From Paenarthrobacter sp. JL.01a (lineage in GTDB: Bacteria > Actinomycetota > Actinomycetes > Actinomycetales > Micrococcaceae): a DNA stretch of 64,000 nucleotides. Location: the NCBI RefSeq assembly GCF_025452095.1, contig NZ_CP104877.1:1178001-1242000 (forward strand), in the 5' to 3' direction. The position numbers and the translations under genes are program-made. Position 1 is the stretch's first letter. Each line of letters starts with the position of its first letter. Under the pieces are notes generated by a model that saw only the letters and a program-made list of their open reading frames with translations, ran no database searches and had not been told where the DNA came from. Of this stretch, positions 24,940 to 32,821 are shown one piece after another.

Positions 24940-25575
24940 ATGGGGGAGTTGTTGAGCGGAGTTGTCGATGCCGGTTTTGACGAGTCGTTGGCGGCGGGAC
25001 CGGAGGGGCCGGTTCGGCTCCGCTGGTATCGGGCGGCCTTTGATTCGGGGGCGCTCGGGCTTGGTCCAACGGTGGTGTGGGCGCATGGTGGGGCCTTCTT
25101 TGCCGGCGGCCTTGATCAGAACTGCCGTGCGGGCAGCTCAGTGGTCGGCTGGGACGATCGAGCATGCCGGCCTCCCCGGACTCGACGAAACGTCCCGCCC
25201 AGCGGGCCGCAGTCGGCACGGAGACATTGAATCGTTCGGCGGCGCGGCGCAACGGCAAGCGGGCATCCACCACGCACCGGGCCAGTTTCAGCCGACCGGC
25301 AGAGGCAAGGATCGCGTTAGGGTGGGACACGAGGACCTCCTGGACATTGTGTTTTGCTCTCGACAAGCACCACACAACACCTGGAGGTCCTCTTGATTGC
25401 GTTACTCCCAGCCCCGTGTCACCAACCTGCCGGGACACTACAGCTAGCCGTCCGGGCGTATTGCGGTTCGCCCGGACAGCTCCGCCCGAATAGCCCGCCA
25501 GGTGACGTGACGCTCGCTTACCGGAGGGCTGCCAAGTTCCTGGACCCACGCCCGGATGCATTGCTGGGGTTCTAG
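24940..25575 (+). pseudogene. Alpha/beta hydrolase interrupted by IS481 remnant
   Basis: The first 60 codons read as the N-terminus of an alpha/beta hydrolase: after RLRWYRAAF comes TVVWAHGGAFFAGGLD, with the HGG oxyanion-hole motif. Coding similarity stops near 25120, where an IS481-like fragment on the other strand begins. The far side (about 25505-25575) carries DVTLAYRRAAKFLDPRP, the usual last helix of this hydrolase group, ending in a stop. The catalytic Ser/Asp/His section is absent, so the gene is dead. The middle was lost along with most of the insertion element. Confidence 0.75.
25135..25381 (-). mobile_element. IS481-family transposase fragment
   Basis: From GTG 25330 (GGAGG just before) about 64 codons read HPNAILASAGRLKLARCVVD, AAERFNVSVPTAARWAGRF and ESGEAGMLDRPSRP, the start of IS481-type transposases. 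The DDE catalytic core is missing. The terminal sequence TGTTGTGTGGTGCTT (ending near 25381) resembles an IS481 end. Past it, 25382-25500 includes CACCAACCTGCCGGGACACT, which may be part of the opposite IS end. The element is inactive. Confidence 0.75.
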
Positions 25576-25808
25576 CCCTTCGCTTTCCTAAGGAGCCGGT
25601 ATCCGTAAAGCGCGATCAGCGGGCCGACGATAGCACCGAACCAGATCAGCGGAACTGGAGTTCTACTGGGGTCGATTTTCTGTTCGTCAACTATTGTTCC
25701 CGCGACGTGCATGGCAATTATCCAGCTAATAAATAGTGCGCAGCCAAGCGCAATTATTGCTACCGGAACAATCGGTCTCTTGCGGTGTGATGGAGCATTC
25801 AATGTCAT
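25572..25808 (-). CDS. Small two-helix membrane protein
   Basis: A 78-aa protein with a basic N-terminus (SHRKRPIVPV) and two membrane segments (about residues 13-34 and 51-70). No family recognised. Its stop codon overlaps the end of the dead hydrolase reading. It lies just downstream of the secreted DUF2599-like gene on the same strand. Confidence 0.55.
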   Translation of the reverse strand: MTLNAPSHRKRPIVPVAIIALGCALFISWIIAMHVAGTIVDEQKIDPSRTPVPLIWFGAIVGPLIALYGYRLLRKAKG

Positions 25809-25840
25809 CTCACGTCCCCTAGTGTAACTGTACGGATCAT

Positions 25841-26848
25841 CTAATTACACAAGTTCGCGATGTACGCGTAATAGGAGTCCCGCCACAGCCATGAGTCAAG
25901 ATTCCAAGTCGCCTTGAACGGTGCGAACTGAGCGTGGCAGGCAAGTTGCCACCACATCTGAGTGTTGCACGCACTGCCGTACTTGCTGCAAAACTCGGAA
26001 AGAAGAGCTTGGTGCATAAGCGGGCTGTTTCCGTTAGCACGCGCCCACCACGTGGGTGTCACAACGAAAGTGCGACCGGACCAGTAGGCCGAGGAAATGA
26101 GGTCTATGCCCAAGTAGGGGTCAGCTGTAACGGGGTAGGCGATATTGGCCGAGGAGTGATCAACAACCTGTACCAGAGTCGTACCAGTAACCTCGTAGTG
26201 TGTGCTCACATCCGCGCCATGGGCGTCCTTGGCCCATGCTGGCGCGAAGGCTCCGATGCGGGATCCATCAGGGGCGAGAACTGAAACGCTCCCGTCGCTC
26301 TCGCTGGCGAGTGATGAACCTGGGGGTAGCCCAATGCGGTAGGTGTAAGCGGACGGCGCTTCGGAGTTATTGATGACTGTCATGATCTGAACCGAACCAT
26401 CGTTCTTCACCACAGGCACAGTTGTAGACCCATTGTCATTGTCGTAAGCAACGACTCCGCTCAGAACTTCCTTCGCACTGGCCGCTTCACCGGCGAAGGG
26501 CAATGAAACTTTGATGCTGGTCCCAGTGGCAGACTCAACCGATACCGGTTCGACCGGATCAGTCGGAATGACGACGCGGATGTCGTTGACTGTCGCATCA
26601 ATTGCATGGGCACCGACGTCATTCGTCGGAACACTTGCGACATCAGAGAGGACCTCAGTTGAGGCTGAGGATGAACCTGCCGTCAAAGTCTGGAGCGCGG
26701 ACAGTGGATTGCTTGGAAGCTCCGTTGTGGCCGATGAATGGGATGGTGGTTCAAGCGCGTCCTTAGCAAGGGCAACATTAGTTGGACCCAGAATAGATAT
26801 AGATACCGTCGCGGCAGCCAGCAAGGAAGATAATGACCTAGACTTCAT
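25841..26848 (-). CDS. Secreted protein with DUF2599-like C-terminal domain
   Basis: A 335-aa secreted protein. Residues 1-28 form a Sec signal peptide ending at ALA-K. Residues 30-80 are Ser/Thr-rich, followed by a beta-rich middle. The last 85 residues (FVVTPTWWARANGN, then CHAQFAPFKATWNLDSWLWR and YIANLC) match the DUF2599 pattern, with four Cys for disulfides. Such proteins are common in actinobacteria and without known function. Codon use is less GC-rich than neighbours. A 50-aa ORF precedes it by 18 bases and both sit behind a promoter with a phased TAGGTG array. Confidence 0.8.
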   Translation of the reverse strand: MKSRSLSSLLAAATVSISILGPTNVALAKDALEPPSHSSATTELPSNPLSALQTLTAGSSSASTEVLSDVASVPTNDVGAHAIDATVNDIRVVIPTDPVEPVSVESATGTSIKVSLPFAGEAASAKEVLSGVVAYDNDNGSTTVPVVKNDGSVQIMTVINNSEAPSAYTYRIGLPPGSSLASESDGSVSVLAPDGSRIGAFAPAWAKDAHGADVSTHYEVTGTTLVQVVDHSSANIAYPVTADPYLGIDLISSAYWSGRTFVVTPTWWARANGNSPLMHQALLSEFCSKYGSACNTQMWWQLACHAQFAPFKATWNLDSWLWRDSYYAYIANLCN

Positions 26849-26866
26849 TTGATCCCCAATATCGTT

Positions 26867-27019
26867 TCAGAGTGCTTCCACTCGTGGCTTTTCAGCCGAT
26901 CCTGCGGGCCCCAATTGAGGCCCGCCGAAGCCACCAGCACCTGTTGAGGCGACAGCGCCCACGAGCTGGCGTACCAACCCGCCGAGGTCTTGTTGCGGCG
27001 GATTCATTTGCATATCCAT
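26867..27019 (-). CDS. Small ORF (50 aa) leading the secreted-protein operon
   Basis: Below usual length cut-offs. ATG 27019 is followed by MDMQMNPPQQDLGGLVRQLV, a Gly/Ala-rich middle and a stop at 26867. GGGGA lies just upstream, and a promoter (TTGACG/TATGAA) is placed so that the leader would be only about 13 bases. The stop is 18 bases before the secreted-protein start. It could be a leader peptide, a small effector or a signal; no family recognised. Confidence 0.45.
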   Translation of the reverse strand: MDMQMNPPQQDLGGLVRQLVGAVASTGAGGFGGPQLGPAGSAEKPRVEAL

Positions 27020-27039
27020 GAGTCCCCACACCAATTGGC

Positions 27040-27067
27040 TTCATAAGACCGAAGCCAAGCACGTCAA
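27040..27067 (-). promoter_or_regulatory. Promoter next to phased array A
   Basis: On the minus strand TTGACG (27062-27067) and TATGAA (27040-27045) are 16 bases apart. The nearest array element ends 9 bases upstream of the -35, a position suited to an activator. Confidence 0.6.
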
Positions 27068-27076
27068 ATGGGTAAC

Positions 27077-27192
27077 TAGGTGGTTAGAAAATTCGTCTAG
27101 GTGTTGGTTGTCCCGCAAACACAAGGCCCCTGGAAACGGACTAGGTACCGAAAGTCAAAAAGTAGGTGGTCCATCAGGGGCTTGTAGGTGGC
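27077..27192 (+). repeat. Phased TAGGTG array A (5 sites)
   Basis: TAGGTGGT at 27077, TAGGTGTT at 27098, TAGGTACC at 27142, TAGGTGGT at 27163 and TAGGTGGC at 27185. Steps are 21, 44, 21 and 22 bases, so all sites share one face of the helix. Intervening bases are unrelated. The rest of 27193-27363 shows no gene. Confidence 0.85.
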
Positions 27193-27363
27193 GTTGCCAC
27201 AACACGCTCAAATGCAGCATAGGGCTTTAGTTACGGAAACAACCGCGAGTGCTTGGCTGCTCATTACCCGACGGTGGTCTTGCCGTGCGATGCACGTAAT
27301 GTCGCTTTTGGCACGTCGCAGTGCTTGAAGGTTCTCGTTGCTGGCTTCTGCCCACTGCACTGC

Positions 27364-27552
27364 TCAGCTTGGCCCGAAGCCGGACGCGAATCCGAAATCA
27401 ATTCCGCCTTCGTCCGGTTTCGACTCGCGCTCCAGCTTCCGGACCTCGCTGGGTGTGAAGTAGCTTTTCGCGACTCCGCTTTCGGTTTCGAACGTGAAGG
27501 ATCCGAAGATCGTCCGGCCAGCGCGGTGCCTCACGAGGAGGGAAGTGTCCAC
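27364..27552 (-). CDS. Small protein of unknown function
   Basis: A 62-aa reading from GTG 27552 with AAGGATGAGG upstream. It contains GRTIFGSFTFETESGVAKSY and a charged helix (PSEVRKLERESK), with third-position GC like real genes here. It starts 31 bases after the MarR stop on the same strand and may be its second cistron. No family recognised; the short length keeps confidence low. Confidence 0.45.
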   Translation of the reverse strand: MDTSLLVRHRAGRTIFGSFTFETESGVAKSYFTPSEVRKLERESKPDEGGIDFGFASGFGPS

Positions 27553-27583
27553 GCCTCATCCTTGCATGGGTGAGGCTGGCGCC

Positions 27584-28087
27584 TCAGGAGGGTTCGCCGT
27601 CGTTGTTTGCCAGGAGGAACTTCCGCAGGAGGTTCGCCAGCTGTTCGCGTTCGGTTTTGGAGAGGCCGTCGAGCATTTTCTGCTGGTTCTCCACGTGGTG
27701 CTCGACTACCTCGTCGACCAGGGCGAGTCCCTCAGGCGTGAGGCTGACCAGTAGTTGGCGACGGTTCTCGGGGTTGGTTTCGCGGTGAATCAGGCCGCGG
27801 TTTACCAGGCGGTCGACGCGGTTGGTCATGGCTGCGGAACCGATCATGGTCAGGCTGGCGAGCCGGCCAGGGGTCAGGGGAGCCTCAGCTGCGGAGCGCC
27901 GCAGGGTTGCGAGGACATCGAACTCCCAAGGTTCCAGGCCGAACTGGTTCATGAACTTCTGGATATCGAGCGATGCGAGGCGACTTGCCCTGCTCAGCCT
28001 GCCAAGGACGCCCATGGAACTGACGTCCAGATCGGGCCGCTCCCTGTTCCATTGATCAAGAATCGTGTCTACCGCGTCGCGTTCCAT
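27584..28087 (-). CDS. MarR-family regulator
   Basis: A 167-aa MarR protein: dimer helices at both ends and a central winged helix (LTPGRLASLTMIGSAAMTNRVDRLVNRGLI, wing NPENRRQLLVSLT). ATG 28087 has GGGAGG close upstream. Divergent from an EamA-family exporter with a palindrome between, the usual layout in which a MarR protein represses an exporter until a phenolic or drug ligand binds. Confidence 0.9.
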   Translation of the reverse strand: MERDAVDTILDQWNRERPDLDVSSMGVLGRLSRASRLASLDIQKFMNQFGLEPWEFDVLATLRRSAAEAPLTPGRLASLTMIGSAAMTNRVDRLVNRGLIHRETNPENRRQLLVSLTPEGLALVDEVVEHHVENQQKMLDGLSKTEREQLANLLRKFLLANNDGEPS

Positions 28088-28145
28088 TGCCCTCCCATGC
28101 TTGACCTCAAACAGTACAACACCTACATTGTCATACATCAAATAG

Positions 28146-28157
28146 TTCGATATCGAA
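28146..28157. promoter_or_regulatory. MarR-type palindrome TTCGATATCGAA
   Basis: Perfect 12-bp palindrome in the 87-base divergent gap between the MarR and EamA genes, 18 bases before the EamA start. It fits the known AGTTCGAnATCGAACT style of MarR sites. Confidence 0.7.
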
Positions 28158-28174
28158 ATGTATGGAAGTGAACA

Positions 28175-29074
28175 ATGGCTAAAACGTCGCCTCGCGACCT
28201 GTTCATCACCGCTCTTGCGCCGATGGTCTGGGGCTCTACCTATCTGGTGACCACGCAGTTCCTCCCCGCCGAACGGCCGCTCCTGGCAGCAACCGTGCGG
28301 GCCTTGCCGGCGGGCATCGTCCTGATGCTCGTAACCCGTACCTGGCCGCGGGGGAGTTGGTGGTTCAAGGCTGCAGCCCTGGGCGCCCTCAACATCGGCC
28401 TGTTCTTCTTCCTCCTGTTCTTCACCGCCTACCAACTGCCTGGTGGGGTGGCGGCGTTGGTCGGGTCGATTCAGCCGCTGTTCGTGCTGCTCCTGGGAGT
28501 GCCCCTGCTTGGGGAGCGGATCCGCGTTGCCCACATCGTGGCGTGTGGCGTTGGTGCCGCCGGTGTCGGCTTGCTGGTCCTGCGGTCAGACGCGACGCTG
28601 ACGGTCATCGGCGTTCTCGCCGGGATGGCGGGCGCGCTGAGCATGGCGGCCGGCATCGTTCTCACCAAACGCTGGGGAAGGCCCGACGGCGTGGGGCTGC
28701 TTGGGTTTACGGGCCTCCAGTTGGCGATGGGCGGGGCGATGCTCCTGCCGGTGACGCTGCTGGTTGAAGGACTTCCGACGTCGGTCACCTTGCCTAACGT
28801 TGCGGGCTTTGCTTACCTCAGCGTCATTGGTGCCTTGGTGGCTTACGCAGTGTGGTTCCGGGGGATTCAAAGGCTGCCGACGATGGTGGTCTCGTTCCTG
28901 GGATTCCTGAGCCCGCTGGTCGCGACGGTGCTGGGGTACGTGTTCCTGGGGGAGGCGTTGTCCGGCTGGCAATTGGTGGGCGCGTTGTTGGTGCTGGCCT
29001 CGGTGTATCTGGTGCAGCGGGCCGCGGCTGGTGCGGGTCGGCGGCAGCCGGTGAAGGCGGAAGTGCTGAGCTGA
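28175..29074 (+). CDS. EamA/DMT-family transporter
   Basis: A 299-aa drug/metabolite transporter with ten helices in two EamA repeats (residues about 8-135 and 147-285); VWGSTYLVTTQFLPAERP begins the first and GFLSPLVATVLGYVFLGE the last. These proteins export amino acids, metabolites or drugs. Control by the divergent MarR gene is likely. Substrate unknown. Confidence 0.88.
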   Translation: MAKTSPRDLFITALAPMVWGSTYLVTTQFLPAERPLLAATVRALPAGIVLMLVTRTWPRGSWWFKAAALGALNIGLFFFLLFFTAYQLPGGVAALVGSIQPLFVLLLGVPLLGERIRVAHIVACGVGAAGVGLLVLRSDATLTVIGVLAGMAGALSMAAGIVLTKRWGRPDGVGLLGFTGLQLAMGGAMLLPVTLLVEGLPTSVTLPNVAGFAYLSVIGALVAYAVWFRGIQRLPTMVVSFLGFLSPLVATVLGYVFLGEALSGWQLVGALLVLASVYLVQRAAAGAGRRQPVKAEVLS

Positions 29075-29257
29075 CGCTGATACTTGTCGCGCGGGTGGCG
29101 TGGGAGGACGATCAACGTATCTGCAGCACTACTTGTGCGTGCGGAGCTGCGTTGTGGCGGCCATGAGCCGTATCCAGGAACCAGCGCTCATCGGCTCGTC
29201 GCAAGCCGGGGTCGGTGCTGGCTCCGAGGTCTGAGATTCGTCAAGGTTGGTGTGTCG

Positions 29258-30436
29258 ATGAGCCGCCGGGGCTGGCTGATTCGGTTGACTGCATTTCTGG
29301 TTGCCTCGGTTCTGGCGGGTTGCACATCGCCGGGCCCGTCGCCGTCGCCCTCAACCTCGTCGCCGTCGTTCGGTGACGCCGAGGCCATCGCCTCGCTGGA
29401 GTACGCGATGCAGGCCTTCATGGCCCAGGACGCTGTGGCTGTCCTCGCGCAGGTGCGTTGGCCGGGCGGCGAATGGTCGAAGGCCTACGGAGTTCGCGAC
29501 CTGGACACCAGGCAGCCAGCCGGGCCGCAGGATCGGGTCCCGGTTTCCAGTGTCACCAAGACCATGACGGCGGTCTCTGTGCTGAAACTCGTTGACGATG
29601 GATTGATCGACCTTGATGACCCCGTCAACGGGCTGTTGGAGGGTCTCGGGGTTGGTCTCAAGCCTCCTGTCTCGATTACTTTGCGGCAATTGCTCTCCGA
29701 CACTTCGGGAATGCCATCCTACGGAGACGTGATGTTCCGGGGCCTGGATGACTTTGTTGCCTCCAATCAGGAGCTGACTGCGCTTGAAGCTTTGAGGCTG
29801 GCCGGCACGTTGCCTTGGGAATCGCGGACTGTCGGGTTGTTCCAGTACTCCGACTCGAACAACCTGGCGCTGGGACTGATACTGGAAAGGTTCCGTGGGA
29901 AGACGTACCCGCAGATACTTCGCGATGACATCATCGACCCCTTGGGGCTGACCCACACCACCATCGACGAGGAGGTAGCGGACGCGCCTGACTTGCTCAA
30001 GGGCTACGTCAGCATTGAGGGAAAGCGCGTCTCCGGCGGCACCGCACTGGAACGGCTCGGTTCCCCAATGCCAGGCGTGGTCTCGACGATGTCCGACATC
30101 AATGACTTTATGGCTGCTCTGTTCGGTGGCCGGCTGATCTCCGCTGGCGCTTTGGCGGAGATGAAGAAGGCTGTCATCGGCTCCTTCGCGCTGGGGGTGT
30201 ACAAGTGGTCCCCGGACTGCAGTGGCGCGCCGAGGTTCTTCGCCAAGGGCGGTTTCCTCGACTTCCGGACCATCGCACTCAGTTCCGACGACGGCCGCTA
30301 CGAAGCAACCATGACTGTTTCCCCCGCGCCGGAGCCGTCGCCGCGACAGAACCCCGGCACCCTGTACGAGCGTGACCTGATGAGCAGCCAGATACTGTCG
30401 GCGCTTATGGAGGTGCAGGACCGGTTGTGTGGGTAG
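29258..30436 (+). CDS. Beta-lactamase-fold (serine hydrolase) lipoprotein
   Basis: A 392-aa lipoprotein of the class C beta-lactamase/esterase superfamily. LAGC is a lipobox in the first 25 residues, then a Pro/Ser linker. The active-site SxxK is SVTK in RVPVSSVTKTMTAVSVLKL; the second motif is YSDSN (Tyr-x-Asn type) in GLFQYSDSNNLALGLILE. These proteins may be D-Ala-D-Ala carboxypeptidases, esterases or unknown hydrolases rather than true lactamases. ATG 29258 starts just before the signal. The stretch 29075-29257 shows no gene. Confidence 0.88.
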   Translation: MSRRGWLIRLTAFLVASVLAGCTSPGPSPSPSTSSPSFGDAEAIASLEYAMQAFMAQDAVAVLAQVRWPGGEWSKAYGVRDLDTRQPAGPQDRVPVSSVTKTMTAVSVLKLVDDGLIDLDDPVNGLLEGLGVGLKPPVSITLRQLLSDTSGMPSYGDVMFRGLDDFVASNQELTALEALRLAGTLPWESRTVGLFQYSDSNNLALGLILERFRGKTYPQILRDDIIDPLGLTHTTIDEEVADAPDLLKGYVSIEGKRVSGGTALERLGSPMPGVVSTMSDINDFMAALFGGRLISAGALAEMKKAVIGSFALGVYKWSPDCSGAPRFFAKGGFLDFRTIALSSDDGRYEATMTVSPAPEPSPRQNPGTLYERDLMSSQILSALMEVQDRLCG

Positions 30437-30454
30437 GGGGTGACGGGACACCTT

Positions 30455-30800
30455 TTATTGGGTCTGGCATTGCGTTGCCGAGAACGGCGGCAAGGACTTC
30501 TTCGGTAACCACACCTCAGGTTCGCATGTGTTGAGCGCCGAATTTCGGTCCTTACCAGGAACGCAGGTGGCCGCTTCTGCAGTCTTTGGGTTCGCCGGTG
30601 AATGGTTGTTTAGCAAGGCAGCAGTCTGTAGGGTATCCGCGCTGCTGACGACTTTCCTAAAGCCGAGTGCTTCCAACTCATCATCGAGCGCCTCGGCGTT
30701 CGTTCAGGCCACATTCGCCGGAATGATGGCCGTTGCGGCCGTCGTTGGCATGGCGGCTGCGGGCGTTACGACTGGAGCGGGCGCCGGCGTCGCCGTCAGG
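30455..30800 (-). pseudogene. Possible remnant of a secreted protein gene
   Basis: One minus-strand frame reads a Thr/Pro/Ala-rich linker (PAPAPVVTPAAAMPTTAATA), a single in-frame TGA near 30701, then NAEALDDELEALGFRKVV and on to a stop at 30455. The low-complexity linker and helical segment look like protein rather than noise, but there is no intact start or signal peptide. A degraded gene is the best reading, with low certainty. The rest of 30801-31234 shows nothing convincing. Confidence 0.3.
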
Positions 30801-31234
30801 GTGGCTGTCTGTCACCATCACAGCCTTTGTGATTCTGGATGCGGCTGCAGGTCAGCCTGCCTATCATGCAAATGCCAAACAGGACACAGCAAGAACAAAG
30901 ACAGACTCTCCAAGTTTTCCCACTCAACTCCGACGGGACGCAAATAGGTCTCAAGTCTTGATTAATTGGTTCTTTTCTAGTGTGACACTAAGGTCGCTTA
31001 GTACGACTTGATGACACAAACCAGCATCGTACTTGCCAATATTCCGAAGGCATGTAGTATCCCATTACCGAGCGCAGGGCTCGGCGTCTTTGGGGAGCAG
31101 TACGGGGGTACTAATCGACGCGCCGTAGTGATCATTCAGCACGTTTATTGCAGACCACCTAAGGCGTTTCACTCGCATCAAACCCATTCGCATTGATTTT
31201 CTGTGCCCAGAAACAGGTACCGAGAGGACCACTC

Positions 31235-32356
31235 ATGAGTCAAAATCCAGAAGGATACAGGCCGCCAAACCCGCCCGAGGGTTACTCGCCGCCGCCCGGC
31301 CCCGGTCAATACCAGAATCCGCCGTCTCCAGGATACTTGCCGGCGCCGGCGCAACACGGCTATCAAGTCCCACAGCCGCAGCCCCCGCAGTTCCCTTCCC
31401 ACTCACCACAGAAGTCATTCCTTACAACATGGATTCTTTCATTGCTGGTTGGTGTTTTCGGGGTGGATCGGTTTTACCTGGGTAAGGTCGGCACCGGTAT
31501 CGCGAAGCTTTTGACGTTTGGAGGCTTGGGAGTTTGGGCGCTTGTTGACCTCATCCTCGTCCTTTCCAACAAGCAGACGGACAAATATCGCAGGCCGCTT
31601 GAGGGGTACGACAAGCACAAGGTTGTCGCCCTCATTGTGACAGCCGCATTCATAGTGGTCAGCATTGCCTTTAATGCGACGCGCGCTGGCTCCACGGCGC
31701 CAGCAGCAGCTCCTATTCCGGCCAGCCCGTCGTCGGCCAAGGCGGAACCGACGGCGCAGTCCTCGGCAGCGTCTTCGGCTGTGCCCAAACCTTCCTCCAC
31801 TCCGTCCGCTGCCAAGACCACGCAGCCGCCAGCTCCCGCGGCCCCCAAGGTGGCAACCCAGACGTTCAGCGGCGTTGGAGATGACGTGGTAGCGGCTTCC
31901 CTCTCCGGAGCTCCCGCAATCGTGACATTCACATGCGACCCGTGCAGCAGCAATACCGTGTTGAAAACCAACGGTCGGGACAGCCTCTTGGTGAACACGA
32001 TTGGTTCCTATGTAGGGACTCATATTGTTGACACCTCCACTGGCTCAACTACTTCGGAGTTCACGATCAACGCGCAAGGTACGTGGTCGCTCACGGTTGC
32101 AGACATCACAACCATTCCCACCACAAATGGCGCCGTCACTGGCCATGGTGATCAAGTGGTCTACCTTGGCGGAAAGTCGACAAAGGCGGCAATCACTTAC
32201 GTCGGTGAGAGGAATTTTGTTGTGAAGGGGTACGGCGGCGGCCGCTCTGAGCTGGCCGTGAACACAATTGGCTCGTACACGGGCACCGTGAAGCTGACGG
32301 GGCCGGGGTTTGTGCAGGTGACGTCGAGCGGTGACTGGACGATTACACCGGGTTAG
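31235..32356 (+). CDS. TM2-domain protein with extracytoplasmic beta domains
   Basis: A 373-aa membrane protein. Residues 1-60 are Pro/Gly/Tyr/Gln-rich. Residues 68-120 are a TM2 domain (LLVGVFGVDRFYLGKVGTGIAKLL, with the DRF motif). A third membrane segment near 135-150 leads to a Ser/Ala/Pro linker and an outer beta-rich region, which contains the sequence VNTIGSY twice (LLVNTIGSYVG and LAVNTIGSYTG), suggesting two related modules. ATG 31235 has GAGAGG before it. Function unknown; codon use is less GC-rich than core genes. Confidence 0.8.
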   Translation: MSQNPEGYRPPNPPEGYSPPPGPGQYQNPPSPGYLPAPAQHGYQVPQPQPPQFPSHSPQKSFLTTWILSLLVGVFGVDRFYLGKVGTGIAKLLTFGGLGVWALVDLILVLSNKQTDKYRRPLEGYDKHKVVALIVTAAFIVVSIAFNATRAGSTAPAAAPIPASPSSAKAEPTAQSSAASSAVPKPSSTPSAAKTTQPPAPAAPKVATQTFSGVGDDVVAASLSGAPAIVTFTCDPCSSNTVLKTNGRDSLLVNTIGSYVGTHIVDTSTGSTTSEFTINAQGTWSLTVADITTIPTTNGAVTGHGDQVVYLGGKSTKAAITYVGERNFVVKGYGGGRSELAVNTIGSYTGTVKLTGPGFVQVTSSGDWTITPG

Positions 32357-32370
32357 GCCAGCAACTGATC

Positions 32371-32538
32371 GTGACACGGCTGGCAGCATCCTTTGGGGTG
32401 GCTGTCAGCCGTGTCTCTATGTGGGAAATCGGCGATCCTTGGGTTGTAGGCCGGAACGCCGCGAATGTTCTGTCGTTCATCGCCCTGGCGTTGGATCTGA
32501 GCCAACCACGCTTGTCTCAGTTGCCGTCTATCCGGTGA
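32371..32538 (+). pseudogene. Short open fragment, possible remnant of HTH-type gene
   Basis: Fifty-six codons from GTG 32371 read like protein (ASFGVAVSRVSMWEIGD, NVLSFIALALDLSQPRL) and end in TGA within a strong palindrome. The pattern faintly recalls the helix-turn-helix of XRE-type regulators, without a complete domain. It has no ribosome-binding site. Probably the 3' end of a lost gene. Confidence 0.3.
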
Positions 32539-32559
32539 CGTCCCTGCAGGGACGTCACC
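32534..32559. terminator. 26-bp perfect palindrome
   Basis: GGTGACGTCCCTG followed directly by its complement. It lies 178 bases past the TM2 gene. As RNA it can fold to a strong hairpin, so a terminator is likely, although no T-run follows. The remaining bases to 32821 show no gene. Confidence 0.6.
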
Positions 32560-32821
32560 GAGACCATCCGAAGTGACTACACGCTCGGCAGTGCATTGTC
32601 CGCTCACTGGATTGATGATGTGATGCCGGCAACTAGGAAGCCGCATTCGGGCAGCGGCTGCGGATGCGGTAGTCGTGCCTACGGATCCACTTCAGTTCCT
32701 TGGGCTGCTTGCTGGTTACACTCGGCAGGCTTGGGGGCTGACCGGTACGATTGATCGGCGCGAACAGCAACATTGAAATGCACTTTTCAGCTGTGAACTC
32801 ACCATAAGGTGCCAGCTAGGG

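Noticed and set aside
24938..25561. 207-aa intact transposase
   Set aside because: Only about 64 codons match IS481 transposases; sequence on both sides belongs to other DNA, and the DDE core is absent.
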